Assembly (NCBI GenBank): GCA_020430845.1
Contig: JAGQJA010000102.1
Span: forward strand, 1,061-60,474
Length of the DNA: 59,414 nt
From: Myxococcales bacterium
Lineage (GTDB): Bacteria; Myxococcota_A; Polyangia; Polyangiales; Polyangiaceae
Direction of reading: 5' to 3'
How positions within the stretch are numbered: position 1 is the first letter of the stretch; every line of letters begins with the position of its first letter. Shown here one piece after another: positions 42,613-52,762 of the stretch. The notes beneath the pieces were generated by a model. It was not told where the DNA came from and did not search any database. It saw nothing but the letters and a program-made list of their open reading frames with translations. A program made the translations under genes and the position numbers.

Positions 42613-44205
42613 TTGAAGCTTGGTCGCATCGTGGGTTCGTCGTTCGTTCTTGGCACCGTCGTGGCGCTCGCCGCTGCGTGCTCCAGTGACCCGGGGGCCG
42701 ACGCGGCCATCGAGGTCGCGCCGCCCGAAGCGCGGCCTGGGGCGCTCAAGGAGGTCCCGCGTTGCGACGACAGCATTCCGAACGGCGAAGAGACCGACAC
42801 GGACTGCGGCGGCCCGACGTGCGGCAAGTGCGGCATGAAGATGGGCTGCAAGGACGGCGCCGACTGCCAGTCGGGCGTCTGCATCCACGGCCTCTGCGAG
42901 GGCTCGCTGAGCGCCAACGGGCAGAAGGACGGCCAGGAGACCGACGTCGACTGCGGCGGCCCCGAGGCCGTGGCGTGCGCGACGGGCAAGGCGTGCCGCG
43001 AGGACGGCGACTGCGAGGGCAGCCTCTGTGAGGCCGGCGTGTGCGGAGACCGCGCGCCCGAGCCGCCCGCGCCCGCGTCCGACGACGTGATCGACACCGA
43101 CTCGACGCCCAAGGCCCTCCCCGGCCTCGGTCAGGCGGTCAACAAGGCGCTCCCCGTCCCCGGCCAGCAGTTCGTCGCGTTCACCACCAAGAGCTGCGCG
43201 ACCAACGGCGCCGGCCGGAACACCTGCGGCGCCAACGGCAACGAGAGCTGCTGCCGCACCATCCAGGTGCCCGGCGGCACGTTCAAGCGCTTCAACAACA
43301 ACTCGCTCCCCGCGACCATCAGCTCGTTCAAGCTCGACAAGTACGAGGTGACGCAGGGCCGTCTCCGCAAGTTCTTCCAGTCCAAGGGCGGCAACCTCAA
43401 GGGCAGCCCCCCCGCCGCGGGCGCCGGCGCGCACCCGAAGATCGCCAACAGCGGCTGGCGCAGCGCGTGGAACAAGCGCTTGCCGGGCAGCAACGCCGAG
43501 ATCGACGGCCGGCTCACCTGGGGCTGCGCGTTCGGCAGCGACAACAACAACTACGGCTCGACGACCTGGAGCTCGTCGGCGAACGACAACAAGCCCGTCA
43601 CGTGCGTCGACTGGTACACGGCCTTCGCGTTCTGCGCGTGGGACGGCGGGCGCCTGCCCACCGCGGCCGAGTGGAGCTACGCCGCCGAGGGCGGCAGCTA
43701 CCAGCGCGCGTACGCGTGGGGCGGCTCGGCGCCCAAGTACGCCGACGCGAACAACCAGGGCTACCAGCGCACCGTCTGGTACCTCAAGGAGAACGGCGGC
43801 GGCTTCGACGGCTGGCAGATGACCTGGCCCTCCAACAAGTTCTGGTGGGACGGCAACGACGGCCCGCTCCACATCGCTCCCCCGGGCTCCAAGCCCGCCG
43901 GCGCCGCGCGCTGGGGTCACATGGATATGAGCGGCAACCTGCTCGAGTGGGTCCTCGACCGCAACGACACCCCCGCGGGCACGTGCAGCGACTGCGCGAA
44001 CGTCAGCTTCCCCAACCTCAGCGCGAGCGAGAACTCGGCGTACCCGCTCAAGGCCGACGGCACGGCCGCGTGGGCGAGCGACGGCAACCGCGTGCTCGTC
44101 GACGGGTCGTGGGAGGGTCACGCGATCCAGAACTCGCACCGCTACGCCAACTACCCGGTGTGGCGCACGTACGCCCGCGCCGGCTTCCGCTGCGCGCGCA
44201 ACTAG
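42613..44205 (+). CDS. Secreted FGE/SUMF1-fold lipoprotein with Cys-rich repeats
   Basis: A 530-residue lipoprotein: signal peptide with lipobox LAAACSS, then two Cys-rich repeats (about 50-145; NGEETDTDCGG and GQETDVDCGG each followed by GxCxxGxxC-type knots). The formylglycine-generating-enzyme-like domain covers about 215-530. Typical signatures are FKLDKYEVTQGRLRKF, PVTCVDWYTAFAFCAWDGG, RLPTAAEWSYAAEGG and MSGNLLEWVLDRNDTPAG, ending GFRCARN. The two active-site cysteines expected after the GSW motif are absent (GSWEGHAIQNSHRYANY), so it is probably a binding or structural member. A hairpin terminator follows. Confidence 0.87.
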   Translation: MKLGRIVGSSFVLGTVVALAAACSSDPGADAAIEVAPPEARPGALKEVPRCDDSIPNGEETDTDCGGPTCGKCGMKMGCKDGADCQSGVCIHGLCEGSLSANGQKDGQETDVDCGGPEAVACATGKACREDGDCEGSLCEAGVCGDRAPEPPAPASDDVIDTDSTPKALPGLGQAVNKALPVPGQQFVAFTTKSCATNGAGRNTCGANGNESCCRTIQVPGGTFKRFNNNSLPATISSFKLDKYEVTQGRLRKFFQSKGGNLKGSPPAAGAGAHPKIANSGWRSAWNKRLPGSNAEIDGRLTWGCAFGSDNNNYGSTTWSSSANDNKPVTCVDWYTAFAFCAWDGGRLPTAAEWSYAAEGGSYQRAYAWGGSAPKYADANNQGYQRTVWYLKENGGGFDGWQMTWPSNKFWWDGNDGPLHIAPPGSKPAGAARWGHMDMSGNLLEWVLDRNDTPAGTCSDCANVSFPNLSASENSAYPLKADGTAAWASDGNRVLVDGSWEGHAIQNSHRYANYPVWRTYARAGFRCARN

Positions 44206-44283
44206 GGCGCAATCGCCGAACCGGGCGGGGCGAGTCGGAGGTTCGACTCGACCGGTCTCGGTGTCAGCCGGATCGCGATCGCT

Positions 44284-44313
44284 CGGACGGGCTCGGCCCC
44301 GTCCGGGCGTTTT
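44284..44313 (+). terminator. Hairpin terminator after FGE-fold lipoprotein
   Basis: CGGACGGG and CCCGTCCG form an 8-bp perfect stem, followed by GGCGTTTT. A second hairpin (CGAGTCG/CGACTCG, about 44230-44249) lies just before it. Confidence 0.7.
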
Positions 44314-44317
44314 CGCG

Positions 44318-46063
<1,746 letters not shown>

Positions 46064-46121
46064 CCCGGCGCTAGTATCTCACTCCGCACGCCTACGCTCC
46101 ACGGGCGCGAGCGGCCCGGCG

Positions 46122-46829
46122 CTACTTCTTGGCGAGCGCCGCGTCGATCTGCGTGAGGACGGCGCTCTTGGCGAGGCCGTGCTCCTTGAACGTGATCACG
46201 CGGTTCGCGTCGAGGAACGCGCTCGGCGCCGTGAAGTTCGACGTCTTGAGCTTGGCCCACGCGTCGCCCGTCGGGTCTTCGTACACGCGCACGTTGGCGA
46301 CGCCCGCGAGCTTGTACGCGGCCTTCCACTTGGCGCAGCTGGTGCCGTTGTCGTTGTAGACGATGTGCGCGATGGCGACGTTCTTGGACGCGACGGCCGC
46401 GGCGACGTCGTCGGTGAAGCCCGCCGTCGCCTGGCACGTGGGGCAGTGCGTGTGCGCCGCGAAGATCCACGTGGCCGACGCGCCGCACAGCTCGTCGAGC
46501 TTGGCCGGCGCGCCGGTGTCACAGTCTTTGAGCTCCAGATCCCCGAGCGACTCGCCGACGGCGAACCCCTTGGCGCCCGACGCGGCGGGGCACGCTTGCG
46601 CGCCCCAGGTCGCCGGGAGCGGCGCGTCGGGAGGAGGGGCAGTGCCACCGCTCGACGTGGCGCCGCTGCTCGAGCCCGTGGCGGGCGGCGCGGGCACCGG
46701 ATCGCCGGGCGTCGGGTCGGGATCGCTCGGCCCGGCGGGCGGGACGACGGTGGTGTTGCTGCTGCACGCAGCGAGACCGAAGGCTAGGAGCGGGAGGACG
46801 AGCCAGGGGGAGGTGGGGCGCCGGGTCAT
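46122..46829 (-). CDS. Thioredoxin-fold (redoxin) lipoprotein
   Basis: A 235-residue exported protein. The lipobox is FGLAACSS. A Pro/Gly/Ser linker covers about 25-75. The redoxin domain has GESLGDLELKDCDTGAPAKL and TWIFAAHTHCPTCQATAGF, where CPTC is an active-site CxxC. A resolving or structural pair elsewhere (TSCAKWKAAY) and VITFKEHGLAKSAVL at the end follow. It probably maintains thiol state in the periplasm. The ATG at 46829 is set by the signal peptide. Upstream extensions of the frame are not supported. Confidence 0.88.
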   Translation of the reverse strand: MTRRPTSPWLVLPLLAFGLAACSSNTTVVPPAGPSDPDPTPGDPVPAPPATGSSSGATSSGGTAPPPDAPLPATWGAQACPAASGAKGFAVGESLGDLELKDCDTGAPAKLDELCGASATWIFAAHTHCPTCQATAGFTDDVAAAVASKNVAIAHIVYNDNGTSCAKWKAAYKLAGVANVRVYEDPTGDAWAKLKTSNFTAPSAFLDANRVITFKEHGLAKSAVLTQIDAALAKK

Positions 46830-46965
46830 GATCTTCGCTATACGCCCCGCGCGCGCGAGCGGTATCGAGGGACACCGATTTTCTCGCTCGCGGGGTGTAA
46901 GTATCCAATAACGCTGAAATGTTCGGGCGAAACCGGCCGCGCTGATCCAGCGTAAGAAGAGGTCG

Positions 46966-47859
46966 ATGCGCAAGCTCCTTCCCCTGCTCGCTCTCTGCGC
47001 CGCGTGCTCGACGGCCGCGCCGGCCTCCGGCCCCGTCGACGCCGGCGCGACCGGGGACGCGGGCGACGGAGGGGCCGTCGAGTGCTCACCCCCGCCCGGC
47101 GGACAGTGGCAAGAGGGCCGTGACGCGCCGGCGCACTGCGTGAGAGAAGTCACCGGCCGTGTGGCGGCGGCGGGCGGCGCGGCCTTGTCGGGTCTCAACA
47201 TCACGCTCTGCGGCGTCGTGTGCTTCGGCGCCGTGACCGACGCCGCCGGCGCCTTCAAGGTCGACGTGAACGCGCGCTTGCCCAACGGGGGGTACGCCGT
47301 CTTCTTCCACGGCCGCCCGAACCACGCGAGCCTCTTCGTGAGACTGCCCGACGCGCCCCCCGAGCGCTTCGACCTCGGGGCTGCGATCGAGCTCGCGCCG
47401 CTGGCCGCAGGCGGCGCGCTGCCCCCCGACGAAGCGCCGGCCACCACCGTCACAGCGGGCCCCGTGTCGCTGCGCGTCGAGGCGGGCACCACGTGGGAGC
47501 TGTCCTTCGAAGATCTCGCCGACGACGCCGAGGGCCGCAAGCTGCGCTACGCCAAGGTGCCGGTCGACAAGGCGCCCGCCTTCGCCGCGGGCGCGTCGCT
47601 CGTCTACGCGCTCGGGCCGTTCGACGCCAAGCCGTCGAAGAAGGTCGGCCTCACCCTGACCGACACAGGCGGGCTCGCGGCGGGCGCGCCGGTAGAAATC
47701 ATCACCATGGGCGGAACGAGCCTCGAGCTCGTGAACACGAGCGGCCTCCCTGTGGTGGCGGCCAAGGGCCGCGTCTCGGCAGACGGAACGAAGATCGAGA
47801 CAGACGCGGGCGAAGGCATCGGCGTCGTCACGTGGATCGCGGTGCGCCCCGCGCGCTGA
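46966..47859 (+). CDS. Lipoprotein with carboxypeptidase-regulatory-like domain, unknown
   Basis: A 297-residue lipoprotein (lipobox LALCAACST). After an Asp/Gly/Ala linker, REVTGRVAAAGGAALSGLNITLCGVVCFGAVTDAAGAFKVDV resembles a CarboxypepD_reg-like beta-sandwich. The rest is beta-rich with no known family (SLFVRLPDAP, VGLTLTDTGGLAAG, VEIITMGGTSLELV). AAGAAGAGG precedes the ATG. It diverges from the redoxin gene and is probably on the cell surface or in the outer membrane. The gene call is strong; the function is not known. Confidence 0.8.
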   Translation: MRKLLPLLALCAACSTAAPASGPVDAGATGDAGDGGAVECSPPPGGQWQEGRDAPAHCVREVTGRVAAAGGAALSGLNITLCGVVCFGAVTDAAGAFKVDVNARLPNGGYAVFFHGRPNHASLFVRLPDAPPERFDLGAAIELAPLAAGGALPPDEAPATTVTAGPVSLRVEAGTTWELSFEDLADDAEGRKLRYAKVPVDKAPAFAAGASLVYALGPFDAKPSKKVGLTLTDTGGLAAGAPVEIITMGGTSLELVNTSGLPVVAAKGRVSADGTKIETDAGEGIGVVTWIAVRPAR

Positions 47860-48089
47860 GGCGATGAGCCGCGCAGGAGACGCCCGCGATGCTCGCGCTG
47901 CCTGACGCGGCGGGCGCCTCGTGCTACGGAGGCGCCCATGTTTCGGGCCGGAGCACACGAGCGCAGCGCGGCAGTCGTCGCTGTGCCCGTGCGCGAAGGG
48001 GCAAGAGGGGTCTTGTCGAGTCCACCGTCGCGGCAGCGCGACGTGTCTCAACGCGCGCCTCGCGGCGTGTGACAGATCGGAGAAATCTC

Positions 48090-48650
48090 ATGAGCGCAAA
48101 CTTCATCAAGCTTTCCCTCGTCGGCTCCTTCATCGCGGCCGCCATGGCCGCCGCCGCGTGCAGCAGCACGACCACCGAGACCGTCACGGTCCCGTCCGAC
48201 GCGGGCAAGGACGGCGCGTCGTCGTCGTCTTCCGGCGACGGCGGCTCGAGCGGCTCGTCGGGCTCGAGCGGCTCGTCGGGTGACGCGGGCTCGAGCGGCT
48301 CGTCGGGCTCGAGCGGCGGCACCGACTGCTCGCAGACGAGCTCGCTCGCCGCGTGCGCGCAGTGCTGCCTCCAGGGCAAGGGCACGGCGTACCAAGACTT
48401 CGTCGCCGACGGCATCGACTGCGCGTGCAACGGCCCGGGCGGCGGTGACGCGGGCGCCGGTCCGTGCGCCACCGAGTGCGCGGCCACCGCCTGCGCGCAG
48501 CAGAACCCGAACGCGGCGTGCCAGACCTGCCTCAACACGTCGATCAACCAGGGCGGCGCGTGCGCGGCCGTCGGCGCGGCGTGCGCGGCCAACGCCAACT
48601 GCGCGGCGGCCAACCAGTGCCTGACCACCAGCTGCCAGGGCAAGAACTGA
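48090..48650 (+). CDS. Small Cys-rich lipoprotein with Ser/Gly linker
   Basis: A 186-residue lipoprotein. The lipobox is AAAACSS and is followed by a linker of GSSGSSGSSG type repeats (about 45-80) encoded by near-identical short DNA units. The mature C-terminal domain has about 14 cysteines in spaced pairs (ACAQCCLQG, CATECAATAC, ACQTCLNTSI, CLTTSCQG). Such Cys-rich tails are common in myxobacterial surface proteins. No function can be named. The ATG at 48090 follows GGAGA. Longer upstream frames are rejected because of the signal peptide. Confidence 0.82.
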   Translation: MSANFIKLSLVGSFIAAAMAAAACSSTTTETVTVPSDAGKDGASSSSSGDGGSSGSSGSSGSSGDAGSSGSSGSSGGTDCSQTSSLAACAQCCLQGKGTAYQDFVADGIDCACNGPGGGDAGAGPCATECAATACAQQNPNAACQTCLNTSINQGGACAAVGAACAANANCAAANQCLTTSCQGKN

Positions 48651-48700
48651 GGCGCGTCGCCCCGCGCCCGCGCTGACGGCGCGGTGCCCACCCGAGAGAG

Positions 48701-48740
48701 CGCCCGGTCCGCACGTCGCGGCCGGGCGTTCGTCTCTTTG
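48701..48740 (+). terminator. Hairpin terminator between convergent genes
   Basis: CGCCCGG...CCGGGCG with inner CCGC/GCGG pairing forms a long GC stem, followed by TTCGTCTCTTT. It serves the Cys-rich lipoprotein gene on the plus strand. Confidence 0.7.
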
Positions 48741-48763
48741 TCGATCGGCCGCGCGCGCCGCGA

Positions 48764-50284
48764 TCAGTTGCAGACCGCGCGCATGCCTCGCCACGCCTGC
48801 TGGAACGCCGCGCGAAAGATGAAGACCGCGGCGAGATCCGGCGCCGACGCGAAGCGCACCGCCGAGTTCGCCATGCTGCCGGCCTTCCACATCTCGTTGG
48901 CGTTGGGCGAGTTGCGCATGCGCTCGTAGTTGCCGCGATGCCTGCCCGCCGCGCCGGCCCCGTCGAAGGCGACGCGGCCGTACTCGTCGTCGAACACGTT
49001 GACCCACCCCTGCGTGATGCCGCGCAGACGACGCGTGCCCACGTCGATGGGGACGATCTGTCCGACGGTGGCGTTGGCCTCGAACGGCGTGCCACCGATG
49101 CCGAACGTCGCCGACACCTCGAGCGTCCACGGGTGCGCCGCCGGGATGGCCGCCGCGATCTGCATGCCCACGCCGACCTTGGCGAAGGGTGTCGAGACGC
49201 TCCCGTTGACGCCCCCGTACTCGCCGCCGAAGAAGTTGTGGATGCTGCTGTAGCGCGCGTTCGCGCCCCCGAGCGCGATGCCGCGCGCGGCCGTGAGCGC
49301 GATGCTCGCGTTGAAGCCGATGTTGACGCCCGCGTCGAAGTACGCCGACGACTCGTAGTTGCGGAGGTCGTACGCGTACGCGGCGTCGAAGCGCAGCGCG
49401 CCGCCGGCGCCCCCTGCCGCGCCGTACGACGCGTACACGCCCCATCGGTTGTCGATGCGCGCGATGAGCCGATCGAACGCGTTGAAGGCGCGGCACGGCC
49501 CCTCGGTGATGTGCGCGACGATGCGCCGGCCCCACCAGTTGCGCGGCGCGTGGGCGTTGGGGTCCCAATCGAGCGTCCGCACCGCGCCGGGCGCGCGGAT
49601 CGTCTGCTCGATGCTGCGCTCGACCCAGTCGGCCCCCTGGGCGAACGAGCTCGAGCCGTCGGCCGTGGCCGTCACCGCCGAGAGGGCGGCGTCACTGGAG
49701 ATATCCGTGTATGCACATGCACCTGCGGCCACGCACTCCCGCTCGAAGTACGACTGCACGTCCTCGTCGGCGGCCGGCGGCGCGTTCTGACCGTTCTTCA
49801 GCATGTACCCGTCGGCGAGGCACGCGTAGCGGTACGCGCCGACCACGACCGACGACATGTCCCCGTCTGCGTCTGGCGTGCCCACGCCGCTGTCGGAGCT
49901 GAACGTCGGGATGGGCCCGGGCCGCGGAGGGGCGCTCGTGATCTTGTCGCGCAGCTTGGCGGGGACGGCGTCGGGCACGCACCCCGCGCCGGCCTTCATC
50001 GTGCCCGGTGCGCCCACGAAGCCGCCCGCGGCCATCATCGACGCGAACGCCCGCGGCGCGCCCGATCCCTGCCCGAGCCCGTAGGTGTCCCACGCGGAGC
50101 AGTCGAAGACACACGCCTCGCCCGCGGCGCCTCCGTTGGGATCGCCGGACGTGATGCCGCTCTGCGTCCCGGCCGACTCGTCGGGGGCGTGAGAGGCGCA
50201 GGCGGCGCCCAGAGCGCCGACGGAGACGACGCCGAGGGCGCCCAAGAGAGAGGAGAGTGAGGATCGTGACGGGCGGTGCTGCAT
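48764..50284 (-). CDS. Exported protein of unknown function
   Basis: A 506-residue protein with a lipoprotein-type signal (about 1-28, ALGVVSVGALGAACASH). Residues about 60-150 contain FASMMAAGGFVGAPGTM and an Asp-rich SSDSGVGTPDADGDMSS. The central and C-terminal parts alternate like beta strands (LRFDAAYAYDLRNYESSAYFD, VNIGFNASIALTAARG, GMQIAAAIPAAHPWTLEV), which could be a barrel or large beta-sandwich. It ends MRAVCN. No known family is recognised. The codons for ACAYTDI include one of the AT-rich TGCATGTGCA elements. Start MQHRPS at 50284 is chosen from the signal sequence. Confidence 0.75.
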   Translation of the reverse strand: MQHRPSRSSLSSLLGALGVVSVGALGAACASHAPDESAGTQSGITSGDPNGGAAGEACVFDCSAWDTYGLGQGSGAPRAFASMMAAGGFVGAPGTMKAGAGCVPDAVPAKLRDKITSAPPRPGPIPTFSSDSGVGTPDADGDMSSVVVGAYRYACLADGYMLKNGQNAPPAADEDVQSYFERECVAAGACAYTDISSDAALSAVTATADGSSSFAQGADWVERSIEQTIRAPGAVRTLDWDPNAHAPRNWWGRRIVAHITEGPCRAFNAFDRLIARIDNRWGVYASYGAAGGAGGALRFDAAYAYDLRNYESSAYFDAGVNIGFNASIALTAARGIALGGANARYSSIHNFFGGEYGGVNGSVSTPFAKVGVGMQIAAAIPAAHPWTLEVSATFGIGGTPFEANATVGQIVPIDVGTRRLRGITQGWVNVFDDEYGRVAFDGAGAAGRHRGNYERMRNSPNANEMWKAGSMANSAVRFASAPDLAAVFIFRAAFQQAWRGMRAVCN

Positions 50285-50575
50285 GAGCTGCAGACTGCAC
50301 GGCGAGTGCCACCTCCCCGTCGTGGGACGGGCGAGCGACGACGGCGCGGATTCGGCCCCTTTCTCCGGCGCGCGCGCACGGCGCGGGCCGCGATGGTCCA
50401 CGGGGGCATCGGACGCGGGAGATCCCCCCGCACCAGTGAGCCGCGCGCCCTACGACGCGAGGCGCGTTTGTATACGACGGCCGGCCCGAGGCCCGGATCT
50501 GCAGCCCGTGGCCCTCGGTGAACCGCCCGTCCGGCGCCGACTGCGGCCTGCGCACCGACGGCGTGGGCGGAAAGA

Positions 50576-51970
50576 TCAGCGCAGCGCCATGAGCGACACC
50601 ACGGCCCACCCGCCCGGCTTGATGTCGAGCTCTTGGCTGCGGTTCCACCCGCGGGCGTCGAGCGCGACGCGGTGGCGCCCGGCCGGCACGCGCACGCGAG
50701 CGATGGCGATGCGGGCGGGCAAGGTCTCCCAGCTGCGCGTGTCTGGCGTGTCGAGCGCCGTGAGCGTGGCTTGCGCGCCGAGCGACGCGATGACGCCGAC
50801 GAGGCTGTCTCGCCCCGCCGCCGCGCGCACGCCCTGCCCCACGAGGATGCGCGAGATGGTGCGTGTGATCGCGCTGACGATGATCTTGCCCTCGATCTTC
50901 TTCCACTGAGCGCGGACCTCGCGGTCGACGTCGACGGCCTCCTCGAGCTGCACGTACCCGCCGTCGAGCTGGCACGAGGGGATGGCCCACTTGCCCTGGC
51001 CCTTCTCGAGCGAGGGGAAGTTGACCCACGTGACGAGCCCCTGCGCGGCGAGCTCGTTGGCCTGCACGCGGTCTTGCGGGGAGATGGCGTCGGCGTAGAG
51101 CGTGAGCGCGAGGCCGATGGGGATGCGGTTGGCGACCTTGTGCGCCACCCGCCCGTAGCCCACGACGAACATGATCTCGCCGGTGCTCGGGTCAGGCGGC
51201 GGATCGGCGGCGTGCTCCTCGACGAGCTTGGTGATGCGGGGGCTCTTGTACGCGCCCGAGCGCGCTAGCGCCGCCACCGAGGGGCCCAGCGTGTGGAAGC
51301 CCGTGAACGCGAGCGCCTCGTCGTAGTAGCGGAGCGCCTCGTCGGCCTCACCGCTCTTCTCGTACGTGAAGCCGGCGAGCGAGCTGCCGAGCCCGAGGAC
51401 GGCGTTGTCTTCTTCTTTGAGCTGATCGCGGAAGTACTTGTGCATCACGCTCAAGCGCCGCGCCTCGACGCGCGCGCCGTTGAGGTCGCGCGTCTCGAGG
51501 TAGTTCAGCATGTTGAGCGTGTTGATCAGGAGCTTCTCGTACGGAGGCGCCTGGTACTTTCCCGCCGAGTCGCTGAAGACGTACTGGCCGATCGTGTCGC
51601 CCGCGTTGTGCGCGAGGTCGAGCATGTCGATCGCCTTGTCGGCCGCCTCGAAGTCGCGCTTGCTGTTCTTGAACGACGCGAGGCCTTGCTGGATCGACGC
51701 GCGATCGAGCACGAGGAGCGCGTTGTCGCCCTGGATCGTCTTGGGGAGATCCTCGTCGTGCGACACGTCGAGCTCGTCGTTGATCGCCGCGATGGCGCCG
51801 CGCGCGTTGCCCTCGTCGAGCGCCGTCCGCATCTTGAGCGTGCGCGCCTCGTGGCCGCCGCAACCGACGAGCAGCGGAGAGACCGCGAGCGTGACCGAGA
51901 GCGCGAGCGCCGCCGGGCTTCGCGCGACGAACGACGCGAGCCTCGCCGTCGCGCGTGAGGGACGCGCCAT
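50576..51970 (-). CDS. COG3014-like lipoprotein paired with LpoB
   Basis: A 464-residue lipoprotein. The signal peptide ends at the lipobox VGCGGHE. Helical, TPR-like repeats follow, with NMLNYLETRDLNGARVEARRL and GLGSSLAGFTYEKSGEADEALRYYDEAL as clear examples. GEIMFVVGYGRVAHKVANRIPIG and the C-terminal RVRVPAGRHRV segment are typical of the COG3014 group. In gamma-proteobacteria this family is encoded next to LpoB-type penicillin-binding-protein activators, as here (8 bp downstream). A shared role in peptidoglycan synthesis is inferred. The start at 51970 gives the signal peptide its usual length. Confidence 0.84.
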   Translation of the reverse strand: MARPSRATARLASFVARSPAALALSVTLAVSPLLVGCGGHEARTLKMRTALDEGNARGAIAAINDELDVSHDEDLPKTIQGDNALLVLDRASIQQGLASFKNSKRDFEAADKAIDMLDLAHNAGDTIGQYVFSDSAGKYQAPPYEKLLINTLNMLNYLETRDLNGARVEARRLSVMHKYFRDQLKEEDNAVLGLGSSLAGFTYEKSGEADEALRYYDEALAFTGFHTLGPSVAALARSGAYKSPRITKLVEEHAADPPPDPSTGEIMFVVGYGRVAHKVANRIPIGLALTLYADAISPQDRVQANELAAQGLVTWVNFPSLEKGQGKWAIPSCQLDGGYVQLEEAVDVDREVRAQWKKIEGKIIVSAITRTISRILVGQGVRAAAGRDSLVGVIASLGAQATLTALDTPDTRSWETLPARIAIARVRVPAGRHRVALDARGWNRSQELDIKPGGWAVVSLMALR

Positions 51971-51978
51971 GACGCGGG

Positions 51979-52578
51979 CTACTTGATGGCCTTGGTGACG
52001 TACGTCTTGCGCTGCCACTTGATCGCGCTCGTCTCGACCTCGATCACCTGGAGGAAGATGAAGTACTGCACGCGGCGCATGTCGTCGTTGCGCTCGTCGG
52101 CGCCCTGCACCTTGCCCGTGATGTAGTACTTGGCGCCCAGCTGCTGGCCGTACTTGGCCACGTTCGCCTGGTTGAACACCGGGTTGGCCTGCCCCTCGAC
52201 CTCACGGATCATCTGGTGCTGGCGCTCGCGGCTGATCACCGTGACGACCTGCGCGTCGACGAGCCAGCTCTCGGTCTCGCTGAGCATCGCGTCGAGCATC
52301 GAGTCGATGTGCTCGCTCGTGGAGTTCTGGAACGGGAACACGGCGACCGTGGGCGGCGGGTTGGTGGTGCGCCACTGGTTCATGATCGGGGCCGCGCGGA
52401 GGTTGTCGAGCGTCTCTTTGAGCGCGCGCTGGATGTCCTCCTTGTCGAGGCCGGTCGACACGGCGTACGCGTCGATCGACGGATCGTTCGCGCCGCGCAC
52501 GACCTCCTTGCCGCAGCCCGTGGACGCGACGGCCGACGTGAGCGCGACCGTGAAGACGAGAGAAGAAGCGAGCCTCAT
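51979..52578 (-). CDS. LpoB-like penicillin-binding protein activator lipoprotein
   Basis: A 199-residue outer-membrane lipoprotein resembling LpoB, which activates the bifunctional peptidoglycan synthase PBP1B. The lipobox is VASTGCGKE, followed by a short linker. TVAVFPFQNSTSEHIDSMLDAML, VVTVISRERQHQMIREVEGQ and LGAKYYITGKVQG are the LpoB core motifs. GAGGTG precedes the ATG at 52578. It is the first gene of a two-gene operon with the COG3014-like lipoprotein. Which synthase it activates is unknown. Confidence 0.88.
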   Translation of the reverse strand: MRLASSLVFTVALTSAVASTGCGKEVVRGANDPSIDAYAVSTGLDKEDIQRALKETLDNLRAAPIMNQWRTTNPPPTVAVFPFQNSTSEHIDSMLDAMLSETESWLVDAQVVTVISRERQHQMIREVEGQANPVFNQANVAKYGQQLGAKYYITGKVQGADERNDDMRRVQYFIFLQVIEVETSAIKWQRKTYVTKAIK

Positions 52579-52762
52579 CGAAGCACCTCGGAGCCCTTTC
52601 AGGTGGGTGGATGGAGCATGGACTGGTCGAGGGCGCGGTTCAATCGAATCTGCGGCGAAGCTCCGCAGATGCGCCTGACAAATCCGCGAGATCTCACGAG
52701 GTCGCGGCGCCGCCTGCAAGCGCGAGCGTAGAGCGACGCGCGGTGGTAGCCTCGCGTGCTCC

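Noticed and set aside
44221-44317. Stem-loops considered as a tRNA or small RNA
   Set aside because: No cloverleaf or T-loop pattern; better explained as terminator hairpins.
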